Source: Euphorbia lathyris
Lineage: Eukaryota > Streptophyta > Magnoliopsida > Malpighiales > Euphorbiaceae
Length of the DNA stretch: 64,000 nucleotides
Assembly: GCF_963576675.1 (NCBI RefSeq)
Contig: NC_088915.1
Span: 42,189,501 to 42,253,500, forward strand
Direction: 5' to 3'
Shown: piece by piece, positions 33,724-46,035 of the stretch
Layout of the letters: each line of letters starts with the position of its first letter
Position numbering within the stretch: position 1 is the stretch's first letter
Position numbers and translations under genes: made by a program
Notes under the pieces: generated by a model
Databases searched by the model: none
Told to the model about the DNA's origin: nothing
The model's input: only the letters and a program-made list of their open reading frames with translations

Positions 33724-36021
33724 ACATGGCAGGACATGGAGAGACAGTTCCATACTCAGTTCTATCGTGCGGAACCAAAGGTGTGTGTAGCTGAATTGTC
33801 TAGGATGTCCCAGAGGAATGGGGAGATGGCTGACAATTACATCGCACGGTTCAAACGACTAAGAAGTCGCTTCAGAGTCTTCCTGCTAGAGCATGAATTC
33901 GTTAAAATGGCCCAGAGAGGGTTAGATATAGAGCTCAGAAAGAAGTTCCAAGGGATGGAATTTAGAGATTTCTACGACCTGGCTCAGAAAGTGTCTGATT
34001 ATAAAGATTTGTTAAGAGAGGATAATTGTCAGAAAAAGACCTCGATGAGCTCTTACTGTCAGAAAACCAACAAACCAGAGGTAGCAGTGGCAGAACTCTT
34101 GAGCAAAGGGGCAAAGTTGTGCCCAGATCATTTTCGCCCAATCAAGGAGGTAGATCCCAAGAAGAATGTCGTCCAGTACACTTTCGACGTGGAGAAGAAT
34201 GAAGAGATCTTTGAGTACTTGGTCAAAGAGAAGTTTATTGTTTTCCCGTCGAATTATAAAATGCCAGGAAGAGATGAGCTGAAGGGGAAGACTTATGGCA
34301 AATACCACGATGTATAGACACATTCCACCAGAGCTTGCTGGACTTTCCGCAACCTCATCCAGGATCGCATTGAGAATGGAATATTGAAATTCCCAGAGAA
34401 GAAAGAGCATGTGATCATTCATGAAGATCCCTTCCCACCAGCAACTTCGGTTAACATGGCTTCTTTTTATCTTAGACAGGTCCTAAACAATATAAGGAAC
34501 AGGACGGAACAAAAGCCAAGCAGACCCCATATAGCTCAGAGCAAGCGTTGGAAGCCAAAGAAGAGACTTAGCATCCACGAGAGGTTACAGTTCCCAGAGA
34601 GCAAGGCAGACACCAATAGAAAAAAGCCACAACCTAAATTCACAAGGAAGCAGCCTAGGTTTGTGGTTCCTTCCTCAACAAAGGTCAGCAAGGAGTGGCA
34701 AGTAGTGAGGCACAAGAAGTTCCCTCATCCCAATCCCAGTACCAGGACTCAGAAGCATATGATGTTGAGGAAGAAACTAGTTGAGAAGTATAAGGCAGAA
34801 AAAGAGAAGAAAGTATGGAGGCCAAAAAAGTAGGTTGCCAAATTCTCGGGACCGGTCAAAATAAGGATAGGTGATTTTGTGATCCCAATCAACACAATAT
34901 CATTAATCCTACCCGTAGATTTCCAGGGAGAGAACAAGAGGAAAGACTATACAGTACATGAGCCAGAAGTGTCCGAAGTGATAACAGAGTTCGAAGCTTG
35001 GGAGATACCCAAGGAAGTGCCCAAAATCAATAGTGGAATTACCATCCAAGCTCCTGCAAATGGTGGCTCCAAGAAAGTAGTCTTTGAGAAGCCTTTCGTC
35101 CAGATGACCCAACATATTAAACCATTGTATATCAAAGCCCACTTCAACGGAAGAACCACTTCCCGGGTGTTGATAGACAATGGGTCAGTTGTGAACATCA
35201 TGTCGTGGAAGATGGTGAAGGCCTTGGGGAAGACGAAGGTAGATATCATTGACATAGAGGTTACAGTATCGTCATTCAATGGAGAAGTCACCAAGTCCTT
35301 GGGCATTCTACCTCTCGAGGGAAAAGTGGGAACCAAGTCAGATTTATCCACTTTCTTTATGGTGAATTCTTCTTCCAATTACCAAGTTCTGCTGGGGAGG
35401 GACTAGATACACTCAAATTAGTACGTATCGTCCTCTCTCCATCAGTTCTTGTTATTCTAGAAAGGAAACGAGGTGGAGGCAGTTTGGGCAGACGACAAAC
35501 CATTCGTGGCAGTGTCAGATGCAATTGATGCCAAATTCTACGGAAGGGAGATAGGCCCAATCAGATTCGTCGGACAGAGCAAGCTAGGGATGCCAAAGAG
35601 GATCTCTATGAGTCCGGCTGAAGAAGAAACAATTTTCAGACAGAGAAGAGATCTAGTAGGCCCAAGCACCAGTAGGCCACTAGATGATGCTCCAATCATT
35701 GAGGAGATTGATGATGATTATGTCTTCTTAAGATCTAAAGGTGGTATCTGTAGCCGCTAAGATAAATTGCATATACAGGAGCTACTTGAAAAGATGTTGC
35801 ATGTGGAACAATATGAGTGTGCCAGGACCGAAGTCATTTGGGAGCAAGAGAAAGAGCTCGAAGAGGGAGAGGAAGAGATACAACTGCATGAGCTTAAGGC
35901 TGCATCACAGAAGTTGGAGGACAGTCCCCGGCAGGTAGAAGATCCTTTGGAAGAAGTAAACCTGGGAACGAAAGAAGAGCCCAAGGTGACATTCATCAGC
36001 GGACTCTTGGAGCCAAAATTG
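33724..36021 (+). pseudogene. Tat-type gag and protease, in-frame stops only
   Basis: Gag begins abruptly with a Retrotrans_gag domain (MERQFHTQFYRAEP, MSQRNGEMADNYIARFKRLR). A basic linker and the protease follow (VLIDNGSVVNIMSWKMV; active-site Asp at 35176-35178, in DNGS form). An acidic linker precedes RT. The whole stretch lies in one frame with about six in-frame stops (34315, 34831, 35404, 35416, 35758 and others). The first frame change is near 36021. Confidence 0.85.
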
Positions 36022-37380
36022 AGAAGCAAATCATCAAGCTCTTACATGAGTTCAATGATTGTTTTTCCTGGGACTACAAAGATATGCCTGGCTTGGATAG
36101 GAGCCTAGTATAACACAAGATCCCAATCAAACCTGAGTTCGAGTTCGAGCCCTACTGCCAGCCACCAAGAAGGATGTCAAAAGAAGTAGAGTTGAAGATC
36201 AAGGAGGAGATCGAAAGGTTATTGAGTGCAGAGTTCATACGCCCAACTAGATACGCCCAATGGTTGCCAAACATAATTCCCGTAGTAAAAAAGAATGGCA
36301 AGCTCATGGTCTGCATTGATTTCAGGGATTTGAACAACACTTCCCCTAAAGATGTATACGTCATGCCCATTGCCGATATGTTAATTGATGATGTATCCAG
36401 AAACGATATCCTATCTTTTTTTGGATGGCTTTTCTAGATACAACCATATCTTAATTTCAATAGCGGACATAGCAAAGACCACCTTTAGATGTCCAGGAGC
36501 ATTTGGGATATTTGAATGGTTGGTCATGCCGTTTGCTTTGAAGAACGCCGGAGCAACCTATCAAAGACCTACGAATGCCATCTTTCATGATATGTTAGGC
36601 AAATTCATGGAGGTGTACATCGAAGACATTGTAGTAAAGTCTAAGAGAGATGCTGATCATGTAGAGCATCTCAGGAAGAGCTTCCTACGAATGAGGGAGC
36701 ACAAGCTCAAGATGAACCCACTGAAATGTGCATTTAGAGTCAGAGCTGGGAAGTTTCTAGGTTTCTTGGTGCACCGAAGAGGGGTAGAGGTGAACAAGAA
36801 CAAAGCAAAAGCAGTTACTGAAGCGAAACCACCTAGTAACAAGAAAGAGTTGCAGAGGTTCTTGGGGTTGGTAAATTATCTGAGAAGTTTTATTACCAAT
36901 CTGGCATGTAAATCTCATGTTTTTTCTAATTTGTTAACCTTGAAGGGAGAAAGTGATTTCAGGTGGGAGAGTAGGCACCGGGAAGCTTTCGACAAAATGA
37001 AGGAGTACTTGATGCGTCCACCAGTGCTGGTGCCACCATTGAAAGAACTACCACTGAAGTTGTATCTCTCGGAAACAGAAAGATCCATCGGCTGTTTGTT
37101 GGCCTAGAATAACCAGGCAGGCCACGAACATGCAACTTAATATCTGAGCATATGCTTGACAAACACCGAAAACAGATATATGGCAGTAGAGAGACAATGT
37201 TTGGCCTTGTACTTTGCTTGCTCCAAGCTAAGGCATTACCTAATCCAATCCAGAGTGTTCGTGATTTCTCCCACAAATTTGTTAAAGTTCATGCTATCCC
37301 AATCATTGATCACGGGAAGGATTGGCAAATGGGCTCTAGCGCTAGCAGAATTTACACTGGTGCATATCCTTAAACAGCTG
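36022..37380 (+). pseudogene. Tat-type reverse transcriptase and RNase H
   Basis: The region starts with HEFNDCFSWDYKDMPGL, then KNGKLMVCIDFRDLNN. A frame change occurs at a seven-T run near 36415. The fingers/palm part follows (FEWLVMPFALKNAGATYQR), with a catalytic box YIED at 36616-36627 where YVDD is expected. One of the two catalytic aspartates is therefore glutamate, and the enzyme was probably already dead. The RNase H part is interrupted by stops near 37105 and 37138. Confidence 0.87.
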
Positions 37381-37469
37381 TGAAGGGACAGACATTGGCG
37401 GACTTCCTGGCAGAGCACCCCTCAAGCATGGAAAAGGAGGAAGAATTGGATATGCCTATTTACGGAGCA

Positions 37470-39088
37470 AACATAACTCTATACTCTCAAGTTCGATGGC
37501 TCTAGCACAGAAAGAGTTGCGGGAGCATGTGTGATAATCATCTCCCCTTCTAATGTCAAAACTACTTTGTCTTTTAACTTGAACTTTGATTGCACTAACA
37601 ACCAAGCCGAGTATGAGACTTTGATAATTGGGTTGGATCTGCTAAAAGACCTCGGAGCCAAAGAAGTTGTGGTAATGGGAGATTCTCAGCTAGTGCTAAA
37701 ACATATTAGTGGGGGGTACAAGTGCACAAGTTTGTCTTTAGCACCATACTACACCATGGCAAGGCAACTGGCAGATGACTTCAAAGAACTATCTCTAGTG
37801 CACCTTCCTAGAGAGGCAAATTGTGAGGCTAATGAGATGGCACAAATGGCGTCAGGCTTGAGGATTTTCGGAGAACTTACTCACCGAAGAAAGGATACTT
37901 GTCCATCCTCTAGAGAGGAATCAAGGTAGAAAGTTTCAACATTGATACCGACAACATAAATGATTGCAGAGATCCAATAAAGTACCTAAAAGATCCTTCA
38001 CACAAAGCTCCATACGTGATTAAATCAGGGCGCAACGCTATCTCCTGCTGGAGGAAGTATTGTATAAAAAAGGTGATGAAGGCCTATTATTAAGATGTCT
38101 GGGTATGCCTAAAGCCTTGAAGGTTATGAGCCAGGCATATGAAGGTGTGTGCGGAGCGCACCAAGCAGGGATCAAAATGCGTTGGCTGCTCAGAAGACAC
38201 AGGGTTTTCTGGCCTTCCATTTTGAAAGACCGTGTCAACTATGCAAAAGGGTGCAGACAGTGCCAGAGACATGGCCCAATCTCAAGGGTACATGCCGACA
38301 TCATGCATCCCATAATCAAACCATGGCCCTTTCGGGGATGGGCCATCGATCTTCTTGGGAAGATATACCCATCTTCATCAAAAGGGCATTCATTCATCCT
38401 TATAGCGACAGATTACTTCACGAAGTGGGTAGAAGCAGTGCCCATGAGGAAAGTGGATCAAGAGGATGTCATTGACTTCGTGAATAACCACATCATACAT
38501 GGGTTTGGCATCCCCGAGACGCTAACCGTGGATCAAGGCACAATCTTCATCGGGGATAAAATGAGGGTGTTTTCAAAAGCCTGCAAGATCTAAATGCTCA
38601 ACTCTTCCCCATATTATCCCCAAGCGAATGGACAAGCTGAATCGTCCAATAAGATCCTGGTTGGGATCATATAGAAAATCATAGATAATCTAAAGAATTG
38701 GCATGCAACTCTTTCAGAAACACTATGGGCATACAGAACATCCAAAAGGGAGGCAACTAGAACCAGTCTTTTGCTGTTAACCTATGGGCACGAAGCCATG
38801 TTGCCGATGGAACTGATAGTCCAATTATGTAGAGTGGCACGTCAAGCATGTCTAACTATTGAAGGATACACAGAAGCTATGCTGATAGAAATGGAGAATT
38901 TGGAGCAAGCTAGGCTGAGTGCATTCAACAAGATATTTATCCAAAAGAAGAACGTGGCCAGATCTTATAACATGAGGGTAAAAAGTAAAAAATTTGAAGA
39001 AGGGGACTTAGTATGGAAGTCAATCCTACCATTGGGATCGAAAGACAGTGAGTTTGGCAAGTGGTCCCCAAATTGGGAAGGTCCATTA
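37470..39088 (+). pseudogene. Tat-type second RNase H and integrase, decayed
   Basis: The second RNase H reads LKFDGSSTERVAGACVIIIS, NNQAEYETLIIGLDLL and VVMGDSQLVLKHISG, keeping its Asp, Glu and Asp. Integrase follows in another frame: a zinc-binding part (CRQCQRHGP), then the core with WAIDLLGKIYPSS, TVDQGTIF and NGQAESSNK. A stop follows the second acidic residue near 38591. The C-terminal part (YGHEAMLPMEL, RVKSKKFEEGDLVWK) is cut off at 39088. Confidence 0.86.
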
Positions 39089-39225
39089 TGCAAGAGGAGA
39101 TGTGAGAATAGAAAGAGTACCTACAGAGGACAACGTAGCAGATCCGTTGACAAAGCCCTTAACCCAGAAAGTACATGATCGTCATTTAAGTTCTACTAGG
39201 ATAAGTTGTAGAAACAACTGGCTTT
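39089..39225 (+). pseudogene. C-terminal end of Copia pol
   Basis: After the Tat junction the sequence reads GDVRIERVPTEDNVADPLTK in the appropriate frame, nearly as in the Copia element at 57644-61611. It covers only the RNase H tail and cannot function. Confidence 0.85.
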
Positions 39226-39227
39226 AG

Positions 39228-39241
39228 TCCCAGTGGGAGTA
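39228..39241 (+). promoter_or_regulatory. Copia-B polypurine tract
   Basis: A CCCAGTGGGAGTA-type run abuts the LTR start at 39242; its counterpart lies at 57624-57640 on the minus strand. Confidence 0.8.
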
Positions 39242-41366
39242 TGTTGGGGTTTAGTGTCCTATAGTCAATTGTTCTAAGATATAAACCAGCTGTAAATGAA
39301 TTGTTCTTTATATCATTTGTTTTAATAAGATATGGTTTTCAACTATATAAAGGCAATTACTTTTAAGAACTAAATAAGTCTAATAAAAGGAAATCCCTAA
39401 GTTTATTTAAAGTGATTATAAAGTGTTCATACAAGCATGAAGTGAGACAAAACATTATAATAAATTAATAAACTTAAAACCACCCCAAGTCAAGTAATAT
39501 GTTTTGAATAAGGATTGACATAATACTGTAGAGACTTGCATGTAACAATGTTTTATATCGAGACAGAGAGTTGATCTCACAAGCTTCAGATATGTGGATA
39601 TCTAGACAGTTACATGAATCTGGTGAAGGAGTTCATTAGGATTGGGGACCCGACTTGAGATAACAGGATGGATGGATTTATCCTATGTCACATGTTCATC
39701 ATATTGGTATTAGTAGGTATAAGTAATCCTCAGACTCAAAAGAATGTTAATTAGTGATTCTGGATTATGGAATGTGATACTTTGACTCTGCTCAAACACG
39801 ATCCATAACAGAGATGACTCTAGAGTGTGCGCAGGCAGGCGTTGGGTATCATAGGAAGTAATTACAGAATAGTTAACATTGGATTGAGCATTTATCACTT
39901 CTGATAAATAGGAGATATGTCCAAGGATCGCTTGTGGAAGTCTTAACTCTAAAGCCTTGCAAGGTGATAGCTTAACAAATGAAATAGAGATTTCACTTAA
40001 CATATCTATTCGAAGTTAACTCGGCATGTACAAGTAAAATGAACGTCTCGCTATATGTGACTTGACATAATCCATAGTCATAGGATTCTGTTCAAGGATG
40101 TAGTTGATAAAGGATCGAATTATACTGTAACTAATACGGAAGGTCAACGACAGAATCAACCTGTCTTCTTATAGCTCTGGGGAAATGTTTACGATTATGC
40201 TATTCACAGTCTGTGCACTCATTCCATTATACAAAGACTAAATGTAATTTTGGAAAATTAATTTAATGGTTGTATACGGCTAGTAGCAATAAGAACATAA
40301 TGGGTCACACATAAGACTTAGAACCAAAAGAGGAATGGATAGTAATTAATAGATGGAAGCCCAACTTAGTCCACTAAAGCCCACTAGGTAAGGGGGGGGG
40401 GGGCGAATTCATGTGTTAAAAACACATGTGGGAATTAATTTTAATTTTAACAATTGTAATTAGATTATAACTGTGGATTAAATTAATTATAGGATAATTA
40501 AGTTAGAAGGTTTAATGTGATTAAATTGCTTCTAATTATTATCTTATCAAATACTCCCTCCATTCTCAAATAAGTGTCGTTTTAGAATTTTCACACAAAT
40601 TAAGAAACACAATTAATATGCACTTAAATTAATAAATTTACATGGATTAACTAAATAAAAATCTCTCTCCTATAATGATTGGAGAAGAAACTTTGAACGC
40701 TTAAAAAACACCTAAATCAAGACAAAATTTAAATGCTTAGACCAAAAAACTATACTAAATTTTATTGAAAAACGAAAACGACACTTAAAAAGGAACAAAA
40801 ACAATTATCTAAAACGACACTTATTTGAGAATGGAGGGAGTAACTTATTATTATCTTTATATTTAGATATAATTATGGATAATAATTATAGAGTATTATT
40901 TAGAATAAAACTCTTAATAAGTAACCTAATTCTATCTAACCAGGGTTTAGATACAAGAGGTTATTTATACCCCCCTTATATGCAAATTTCGGTTAACCCT
41001 AAATAAGAGAGAGAGTGAATTCGGCCAAGGCTATCGTGGAGGACGAAATCGTTCCGCTTTGCTTCCATTTGATTAATTTTATCTCTTCCGCTTTCTCTTT
41101 GATCTTATGTTGATTTATTAGAGACAATCTCTATTGATTGTTTTCTTGGTTGAGATTCTAACTTGCTTTGATCTTGTGTTTTGTTTGTGCTCGTGAACTC
41201 GGAACTAGAGTTGAGGGCACTTCGTTAGCAACGATAGATTGTTCATCACAAAAGGTATTTCCTTATATCCCTCTTTGTATGAAATAACGATTAACGGATC
41301 CTGGTTCAAGGAAATAGGTAAAAATATTTGTATTTCCGCTGCCCTACGATTGCCTATTTTCCTTCA
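39242..41366 (+). repeat. Copia-B LTR (2,125 bp including a MITE)
   Basis: It starts TGTTGGGGTTTAGTGTCC and ends TTTTCCTTCA, with the primer site just after. A Stowaway-like MITE lies at 40554-40840. A G tract occurs near 40391-40404, at the place where the related LTR at 56463 has a shorter C run. Confidence 0.88.
40554..40840. mobile_element. Stowaway-type MITE (287 bp) inside the Copia-B LTR
   Basis: The terminal inverted repeats begin CTCCCTCCATTCTCAAATAA and are identical for about 33 bases. They are flanked by TA on both sides (40552-40553 and 40841-40842). CTCCCTCC termini with a TA duplication mark Stowaway (Tc1/mariner) MITEs. There is no coding capacity. Confidence 0.95.
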
Positions 41367-41367
41367 G

Positions 41368-41380
41368 TGGTATCAGAGCC
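41368..41380 (+). promoter_or_regulatory. Copia-B primer binding site
   Basis: TGGTATCAGAGCC, two bases from the LTR end, of initiator tRNA-Met type. Confidence 0.93.
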
Positions 41381-41808
41381 TGCGTTAAATCCGTTATTTC
41401 ATATATGAAAATAAAAGGTTTTTCAATCAGATTGAATAAATATTTATTGTTAGATTAATTAATAAAATTGTTTTAATTAATTAATCTAAAGATAAATAAG
41501 TTTTGATTACCTGATAATTAAAACTGATTATGCAAAAGTTCCTAATTAATTTGGTTGATAATAATTGTAACAAAACTTGAAGTTTTATAGTTAGATTAAT
41601 AAAAGTTTGTTTTATTGATTCTAAAGATAAAACAGAAATTTTTTGAAAGTTTATGATATTCTGAAAAAAAAATTAAAATCATTTTGAAACAAATATATAT
41701 ATTTATTTATTTATTTAAAAATAAATAAATAAATAAGCAACTCGGGTTGCTACCGCGAGGCAGCAACCTGAATTGCTTATTTCGGGTTGTTGCCGCAAGC
41801 GGTAGATA

Positions 41809-41868
41809 GCTGCTGCCAAAAAAGGCAGCAGCGCATCTGCTGCTTGCTGCTGCCTTTATGGCAGCAGC
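41809..41868. repeat. Paired GCTGCTGCC/GGCAGCAGC hairpins in the Copia-B leader
   Basis: Two hairpins with perfect 9-bp arms lie at 41809-41832 (6-base loop) and 41846-41868 (5-base loop). They sit about 450 bases downstream of the primer site, as in the Copia element at the right end. Confidence 0.93.
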
Positions 41869-41948
41869 GGGTTATAGGGTCGGGTCGTTTATTGACCCAA
41901 CCCGATTGGTATTAATGTTAAAAATTAGTTTTTAAAATTAATATTTTT

Positions 41949-41950
<2 letters not shown>

Positions 41951-42004
<54 letters not shown>
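41951..42004. repeat. (AT)n/(GT)n microsatellite
   Basis: About 45 bases of alternating AT followed by GTGTGTGT. Confidence 0.95.
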
Positions 42005-42005
<1 letters not shown>

Positions 42006-42518
42006 TTTCAGAAATAAAAGGTTTTTGTTTTGGATTATCAAATAAAATGAATTTATTTAAAAGTTTGTTTTACTTAGTATTTGATATTTGTAAATCAAAG
42101 TGTTAAATGAATTAAAACAAATTAATTGGGATATGCATAATAAAGTTTTTGTATAGTTATATTAATCTAATATGTAATTGTTACAGTTTGATTAGATTAG
42201 ATATAAGAGATACAAAATTAATAGTATTAAAATTTGATGAAAGTTAATTTGAGAAGTTAATTTGATTAACCTAAATATTACATAATTAATTTATGTAATC
42301 AACCAATTAAATTTATTTAATTGAGTCTATGCATGTTTGGAGTTATGAACATATTTGGACCCTCTATTTAGTCTTTTGGTATTTTTGGAAAATAAGGCAT
42401 GCATGTCCTGTCGTATCTACTATCTATTGTAATTTCTTTCTCATCTAATTCCCTTCAAATTAGTTGAAGTTTTCTTTAATAGTATAGAAATTAATTTTTG
42501 ATGTAATTTAAAGGCGTC

Positions 42519-42554
42519 ATGGAGAAGACGGAGGACCTAAAGAGAAATATGTAA
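42519..42554 (+). CDS. Conserved 11-codon upstream ORF in the Copia-B leader
   Basis: It encodes MEKTEDLKRNM and a TAA stop. The identical peptide and nucleotide run occurs in the leader of the right-hand Copia element (62300-62335, minus strand). Translation is not proven. Confidence 0.4.
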   Translation: MEKTEDLKRNM

Positions 42555-42675
42555 TAGTTAGTATTTCCCTAGGGTTGACCATTTATTCCGTTACTGGCTC
42601 AACGGAATAATTTAGATTATATGTCCATAACTGCCAATGTAAATTGTATGTGTCTGATGTATGCTAAAGCAAATC

Positions 42676-42719
42676 ACGTGTTCGTTGGCCTACCTTACTA
42701 TAAAAACTGGAAAAGCGTT
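42676..42719. other. Short fragment shared with the 8.2-kb region
   Basis: This 44-base piece ends AAAACTGGAAAAGCGTTT and matches 8200-8246. It lies between the Copia leader and the Athila-2 LTR, so Athila-2 probably inserted into it. Confidence 0.55.
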
Positions 42720-44374
42720 TGATAGGGACGCTTTGTCTCTATCTTTTAGCGTGATTTATGGTTTAATTTTGAGCTAAATAAGTAAGTTTAATTACAAAAT
42801 AATGTGTTTTCAATAAAATAACAAAATAAAAATAAATTTTATGTTTTTAGTTAATTTCCTTTATTAATTTCAGAAAAATAAATGTCAATCTAATTCGGTT
42901 CTCGAGGATCGTATTTTGTAGGTACAAGTTAGAAATAAACAAAGAAATAATTCATGAGACACGCGAGGCGCAGAAGCCACCACGCGGGGCGTAGGACAAT
43001 GCCCCCTAAAACATGGCAGTCAACTACGCGTTCCCACATGGTCAACACCTACCACGCGGGGCGTAGAACAGGGTACGCAGGGCGTCTATGGTGTGAAATT
43101 GAGACAAAAGTTCTAGGAGCTCAAATACACGGGGAGTCCCCCATACCATGTGGGGCGTCCAAGGCATAATCCAAGCAATAAAGTTCCAGGAGCTCAACCA
43201 CGCGGGGCGTACTCTAGTCTACGCGAGGCATGGTTGAGTCAACAAGTCTGAATTTGGTCCATGTGGAAGAAATTATCAACGGAATTGGCTAAATATGGCA
43301 GACACGCGGGGCGTACCACCTTCCACGCGGGGCATGCCTTGTGAAACCTGCAAATATAGTGTGAATTCTTACTTGTAACTTGTGTATTTACGATTTTACC
43401 CCCGAGCTTGATGTGTATAAATAAGAGTGATTAGCACTCATTTCCTCATTCAGATTTTATGTAACAAAAACTCTACCACTTTAAGAGCTTGTTCACTTGT
43501 TCCGTCACCCCGCCGAAGTTCCGTTCCATCCTCTTCCACCAAGCTCGAGAAGTTCCACCTCCAAGACCTAAAAGATGGCCTTGAGTCCGGTTAGCTAGTT
43601 CCAAGGGCCGATTCTTCCCTTCTTACTTGCTAATTAGCTTGTACTCTTCCTATGTACTAGGCTTGGTTGTATTCATATTCTTTTTCCATTCTATATTTAT
43701 AATATATGATTTGCAATTCCCGTTTCTCTATGCGTGTTGATGTTTACTACTTGTTTTGATATTCGTAATTGATTATTGTGTAGGGGGACGCGATTACCAG
43801 CGCCCTTTCACGGGTCATCTTTAGGGAACCATATAGGTGATGCCCTACCGGAAGTAACACACCGGAAACCGTAGGAATTGACAAGCCACGGAACTTACGG
43901 GCCCTAGTTTCTGATCCCCAACATTAGACATGCCTTAACTAGGAACCACGTAGTCTAAGCACTTCACGGGTCGGTTGGTCTACACGTAGTCATCTTTGCA
44001 AGAGTAAAGTATCAATCGTATATATTCGGAGTCATTGCTCATTATATTTATAACTTATCGCAACCCGTAGAGTTTCGATTACATAAGTCTGTCTCGCCAT
44101 AGTTTAGGAGTAGTTTGTAGTTGTCACCTAAACCAACCTAAAGTATTCACCGCTTAGATAACGAATAGAACCGAGTAGTTTAATACTTGTGGTTATAAAT
44201 CTCATGGATTCGATACCCGGTCTTAACCGGATTATTACTTGATACGACGGGGTACACTTGCCCCTAAGTAGTAGCGTCTAGTAGAGTTCAATTGCACACG
44301 TCACATCTTCCACTTATAATATTCTCACCCATCATACACATTCCATATTTACACCTACTAGATTCTAGACATCA
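42720..44374 (+). repeat. Athila-2 5' LTR (about 1,655 bp)
   Basis: It starts TGATAGGGACG and ends in CA just before AGTTTTTGGTGCC; the exact end could be three bases earlier. The TATA-like box TATAAATA is at 43416-43423. About ten copies of an ACGCGGGGCGT-type word lie within 42958-43335. Confidence 0.85.
42958..43335 (+). repeat. Cluster of ACGCGGGGCGT words in the Athila-2 LTR
   Basis: Copies and one- or two-base variants lie near 42959, 42981, 43053, 43074, 43127, 43199, 43221, 43303 and 43324. The right LTR has the matching set at 50484-50845, with several CG-to-TG or CG-to-CA changes. Confidence 0.9.
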
Positions 44375-44380
44375 AGTTTT

Positions 44381-44398
44381 TGGTGCCGTTGCCGGGGA
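44381..44398 (+). promoter_or_regulatory. Athila-2 primer binding site (tRNA-Asp type)
   Basis: TGGTGCCGTTGCCGGGGA, one base from the usual Athila site. Confidence 0.92.
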
Positions 44399-44538
44399 TT
44401 TATACTTTCTCGCAATATTAGATAAAAACGTTTTATTGTTAGTCTAGGCATTCTTTTTGTATAAATTGTTTATATATTGTTTATACACTAACAACATTCT
44501 TTCTTGTTTGTATTTTCCTTATTTTCTTTTTATAGTTT

Positions 44539-46035
44539 ATGCTCACCCGATCTCGGAGTGATACTCTCGTTCCTATTGATCTTGAAATTGAACGTACTCT
44601 CTCTATGATTCAGAGAGAGAAGATGGCCAACGTTAACAATGAAACCAACCCCACCAACCCACCGGTGAACAATGCCCGAAACGGAGGAGGCAACGATACA
44701 TGGACAATGATGGAGATTCTAGCTCCGCATAGACCACAAAATCGCAATGGAATCGTTGCCCCCACCATTCCGGCCAACACATATGAAATCAAGACTAGCA
44801 TGATCCAATTAATCCAACAACTCGATCAATTCAGAGGAGAACTTCATGAGAACCCTAACGAACACCTTGATAAATTTCTTATGTGTGCCGATACTTCTTG
44901 ACAAAATGGTGTCCGGGCTGAGGCCGTACGTCTAAAACTTTTCCTTTCTCTTTGACAGGCCAAACGTTGGAATGGTTGCACTCTTTGGAAGCCGGAACTA
45001 TCACGTCATGGGACGAGCTCGAGAAGGAGTTCCTCTCTTATTACTTTCCACCTTCTAGGATGGTGAAGTTGCACAATGATATCACTTCCTTTCGGCAACT
45101 CGAGTACGAAGCCCTTCATGTGGCTTGGGAGAGGTTCCGAAAATTGCTTCGAAGTTGCCCGCACCACGACATCCCCAAGCACGATCTTATAAGTACTTTT
45201 TATCACGGATTAACGCCCACTAATCGTGCTACCGTGGATTCCGCAGCATGTGGGACCTGTTTAGGAAATCGGCAAGCGAAGCATATGAGCTCATCAACGA
45301 GCTCGCAAGAAAAAGCGTTCAGTGGCAAGAAGATCGGCTTATCGGACCTCCACGACATCAAGCGTTGCCATAGAGAAAGAGGCTCCAAAAAGTTCCATGG
45401 TTGAGATGAACAAGAAACTAGACGCTTTAATAGCACAGTTGAGCCTCAACAAAGATGCACAGGTCCTGATGTGCAATCATTGTGGTGGAGTTCATGACGG
45501 ACATAATTGCCATGCCGGTAGCCCTTTCGCCGGTGACACCGAAAATGTAAGTTACGTAGGAGGTAACCAAAGGTATAACTCTAACTCAAACTCCTATTCA
45601 CACCACCACAATAATAATGATAACGGGTGGAGACCTCGATACCAACATCCTAACTTGTCATACGGCAATAACAATAACCTATTAAGGCCTCTACCCGATT
45701 TTCATCATGAATATAGGGAGCACGGGCTAGGGCAACCACAAAACGCCTCTGGCGGTTGAAATGCCCAACCTCCCAACAACGTGCAAGGCCAATCGGTAAC
45801 TTCCTTGTTAAAGGACATTCTAACCTGTCTTGCCGATAATAAGGTGTTTTGCAGGGATTTGAGTCACCAAGTGGCTCATCTAAATCGTCACCAACAGGAG
45901 AGGCAGCTGGGAACTCTTCCCACAAATACCGAGCAAAACCCGCGGGCTAAGAATAGAGAATCCGGACAAGCAATAACCCTTCTTAACGGTAAAGGTTCGG
46001 ATCCATCGGGTTCTAGTTCAGACATCCTGCAATAG
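44539..46035 (+). pseudogene. Athila-2 gag
   Basis: The ATG at 44539 starts an Asn-rich leader, then a gag domain. There is a TGA at 44899-44901 and a one-base loss near 44944, after which the domain continues in another frame (LEWLHSLEAGTITSWDELEK, FYHGLTPTNRATVDSA). A further frame change near 45240-45330 precedes the C-terminal half (CNHCGGVHDGHNC, a knuckle-like cysteine/histidine cluster, and an Asn/His-rich stretch). The tail ends at 46035. Normal Athila gag would run on into protease, which is missing here. Confidence 0.85.

Larger units (their letters stand above)
33721..39088 (+). mobile_element. Tat-type Ty3/gypsy body, truncated at both ends, no LTRs
   Basis: Gag, protease, RT, RNase H, a second RNase H and integrase follow in order on the plus strand. 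The extra archaeal-type RNase H between the first RNase H and integrase is the hallmark of the Tat lineage. The left edge starts inside gag at the CACTA end. The right edge stops inside the integrase C-terminal module, where Copia pol sequence takes over near 39089. Confidence 0.88.
39089..42675 (+). mobile_element. Copia-B: pol tail, LTR and leader of a Copia element (chimeric piece)
   Basis: In plus orientation: the last about 45 codons of Copia pol, a polypurine tract, a full LTR, a primer binding site and about 1.3 kb of 5' leader. Each part matches the Copia element at 55769-64000. An LTR with internal sequence on both sides is expected for the middle LTR of a tandem pair. The left edge joins Tat integrase and the right edge joins unrelated sequence at 42676. 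Confidence 0.82.
41381..42675 (+). other. Copia-B 5' leader
   Basis: It is similar along its length to the leader at 61612-63368. It contains a GC-rich hairpin block (about 41740-41890), an AT/GT microsatellite (41951-42004) and an 11-codon upstream ORF (42519-42554). No gag sequence is present; similarity ends at 42675. Confidence 0.8.

Noticed and set aside
42954..43169. ORF with repeated HAGR-type peptides in the Athila-2 LTR
   Set aside because: The peptide repeat is only the translation of ACGCGGGGCGT words; it lies in an LTR and is disrupted in the sister LTR.
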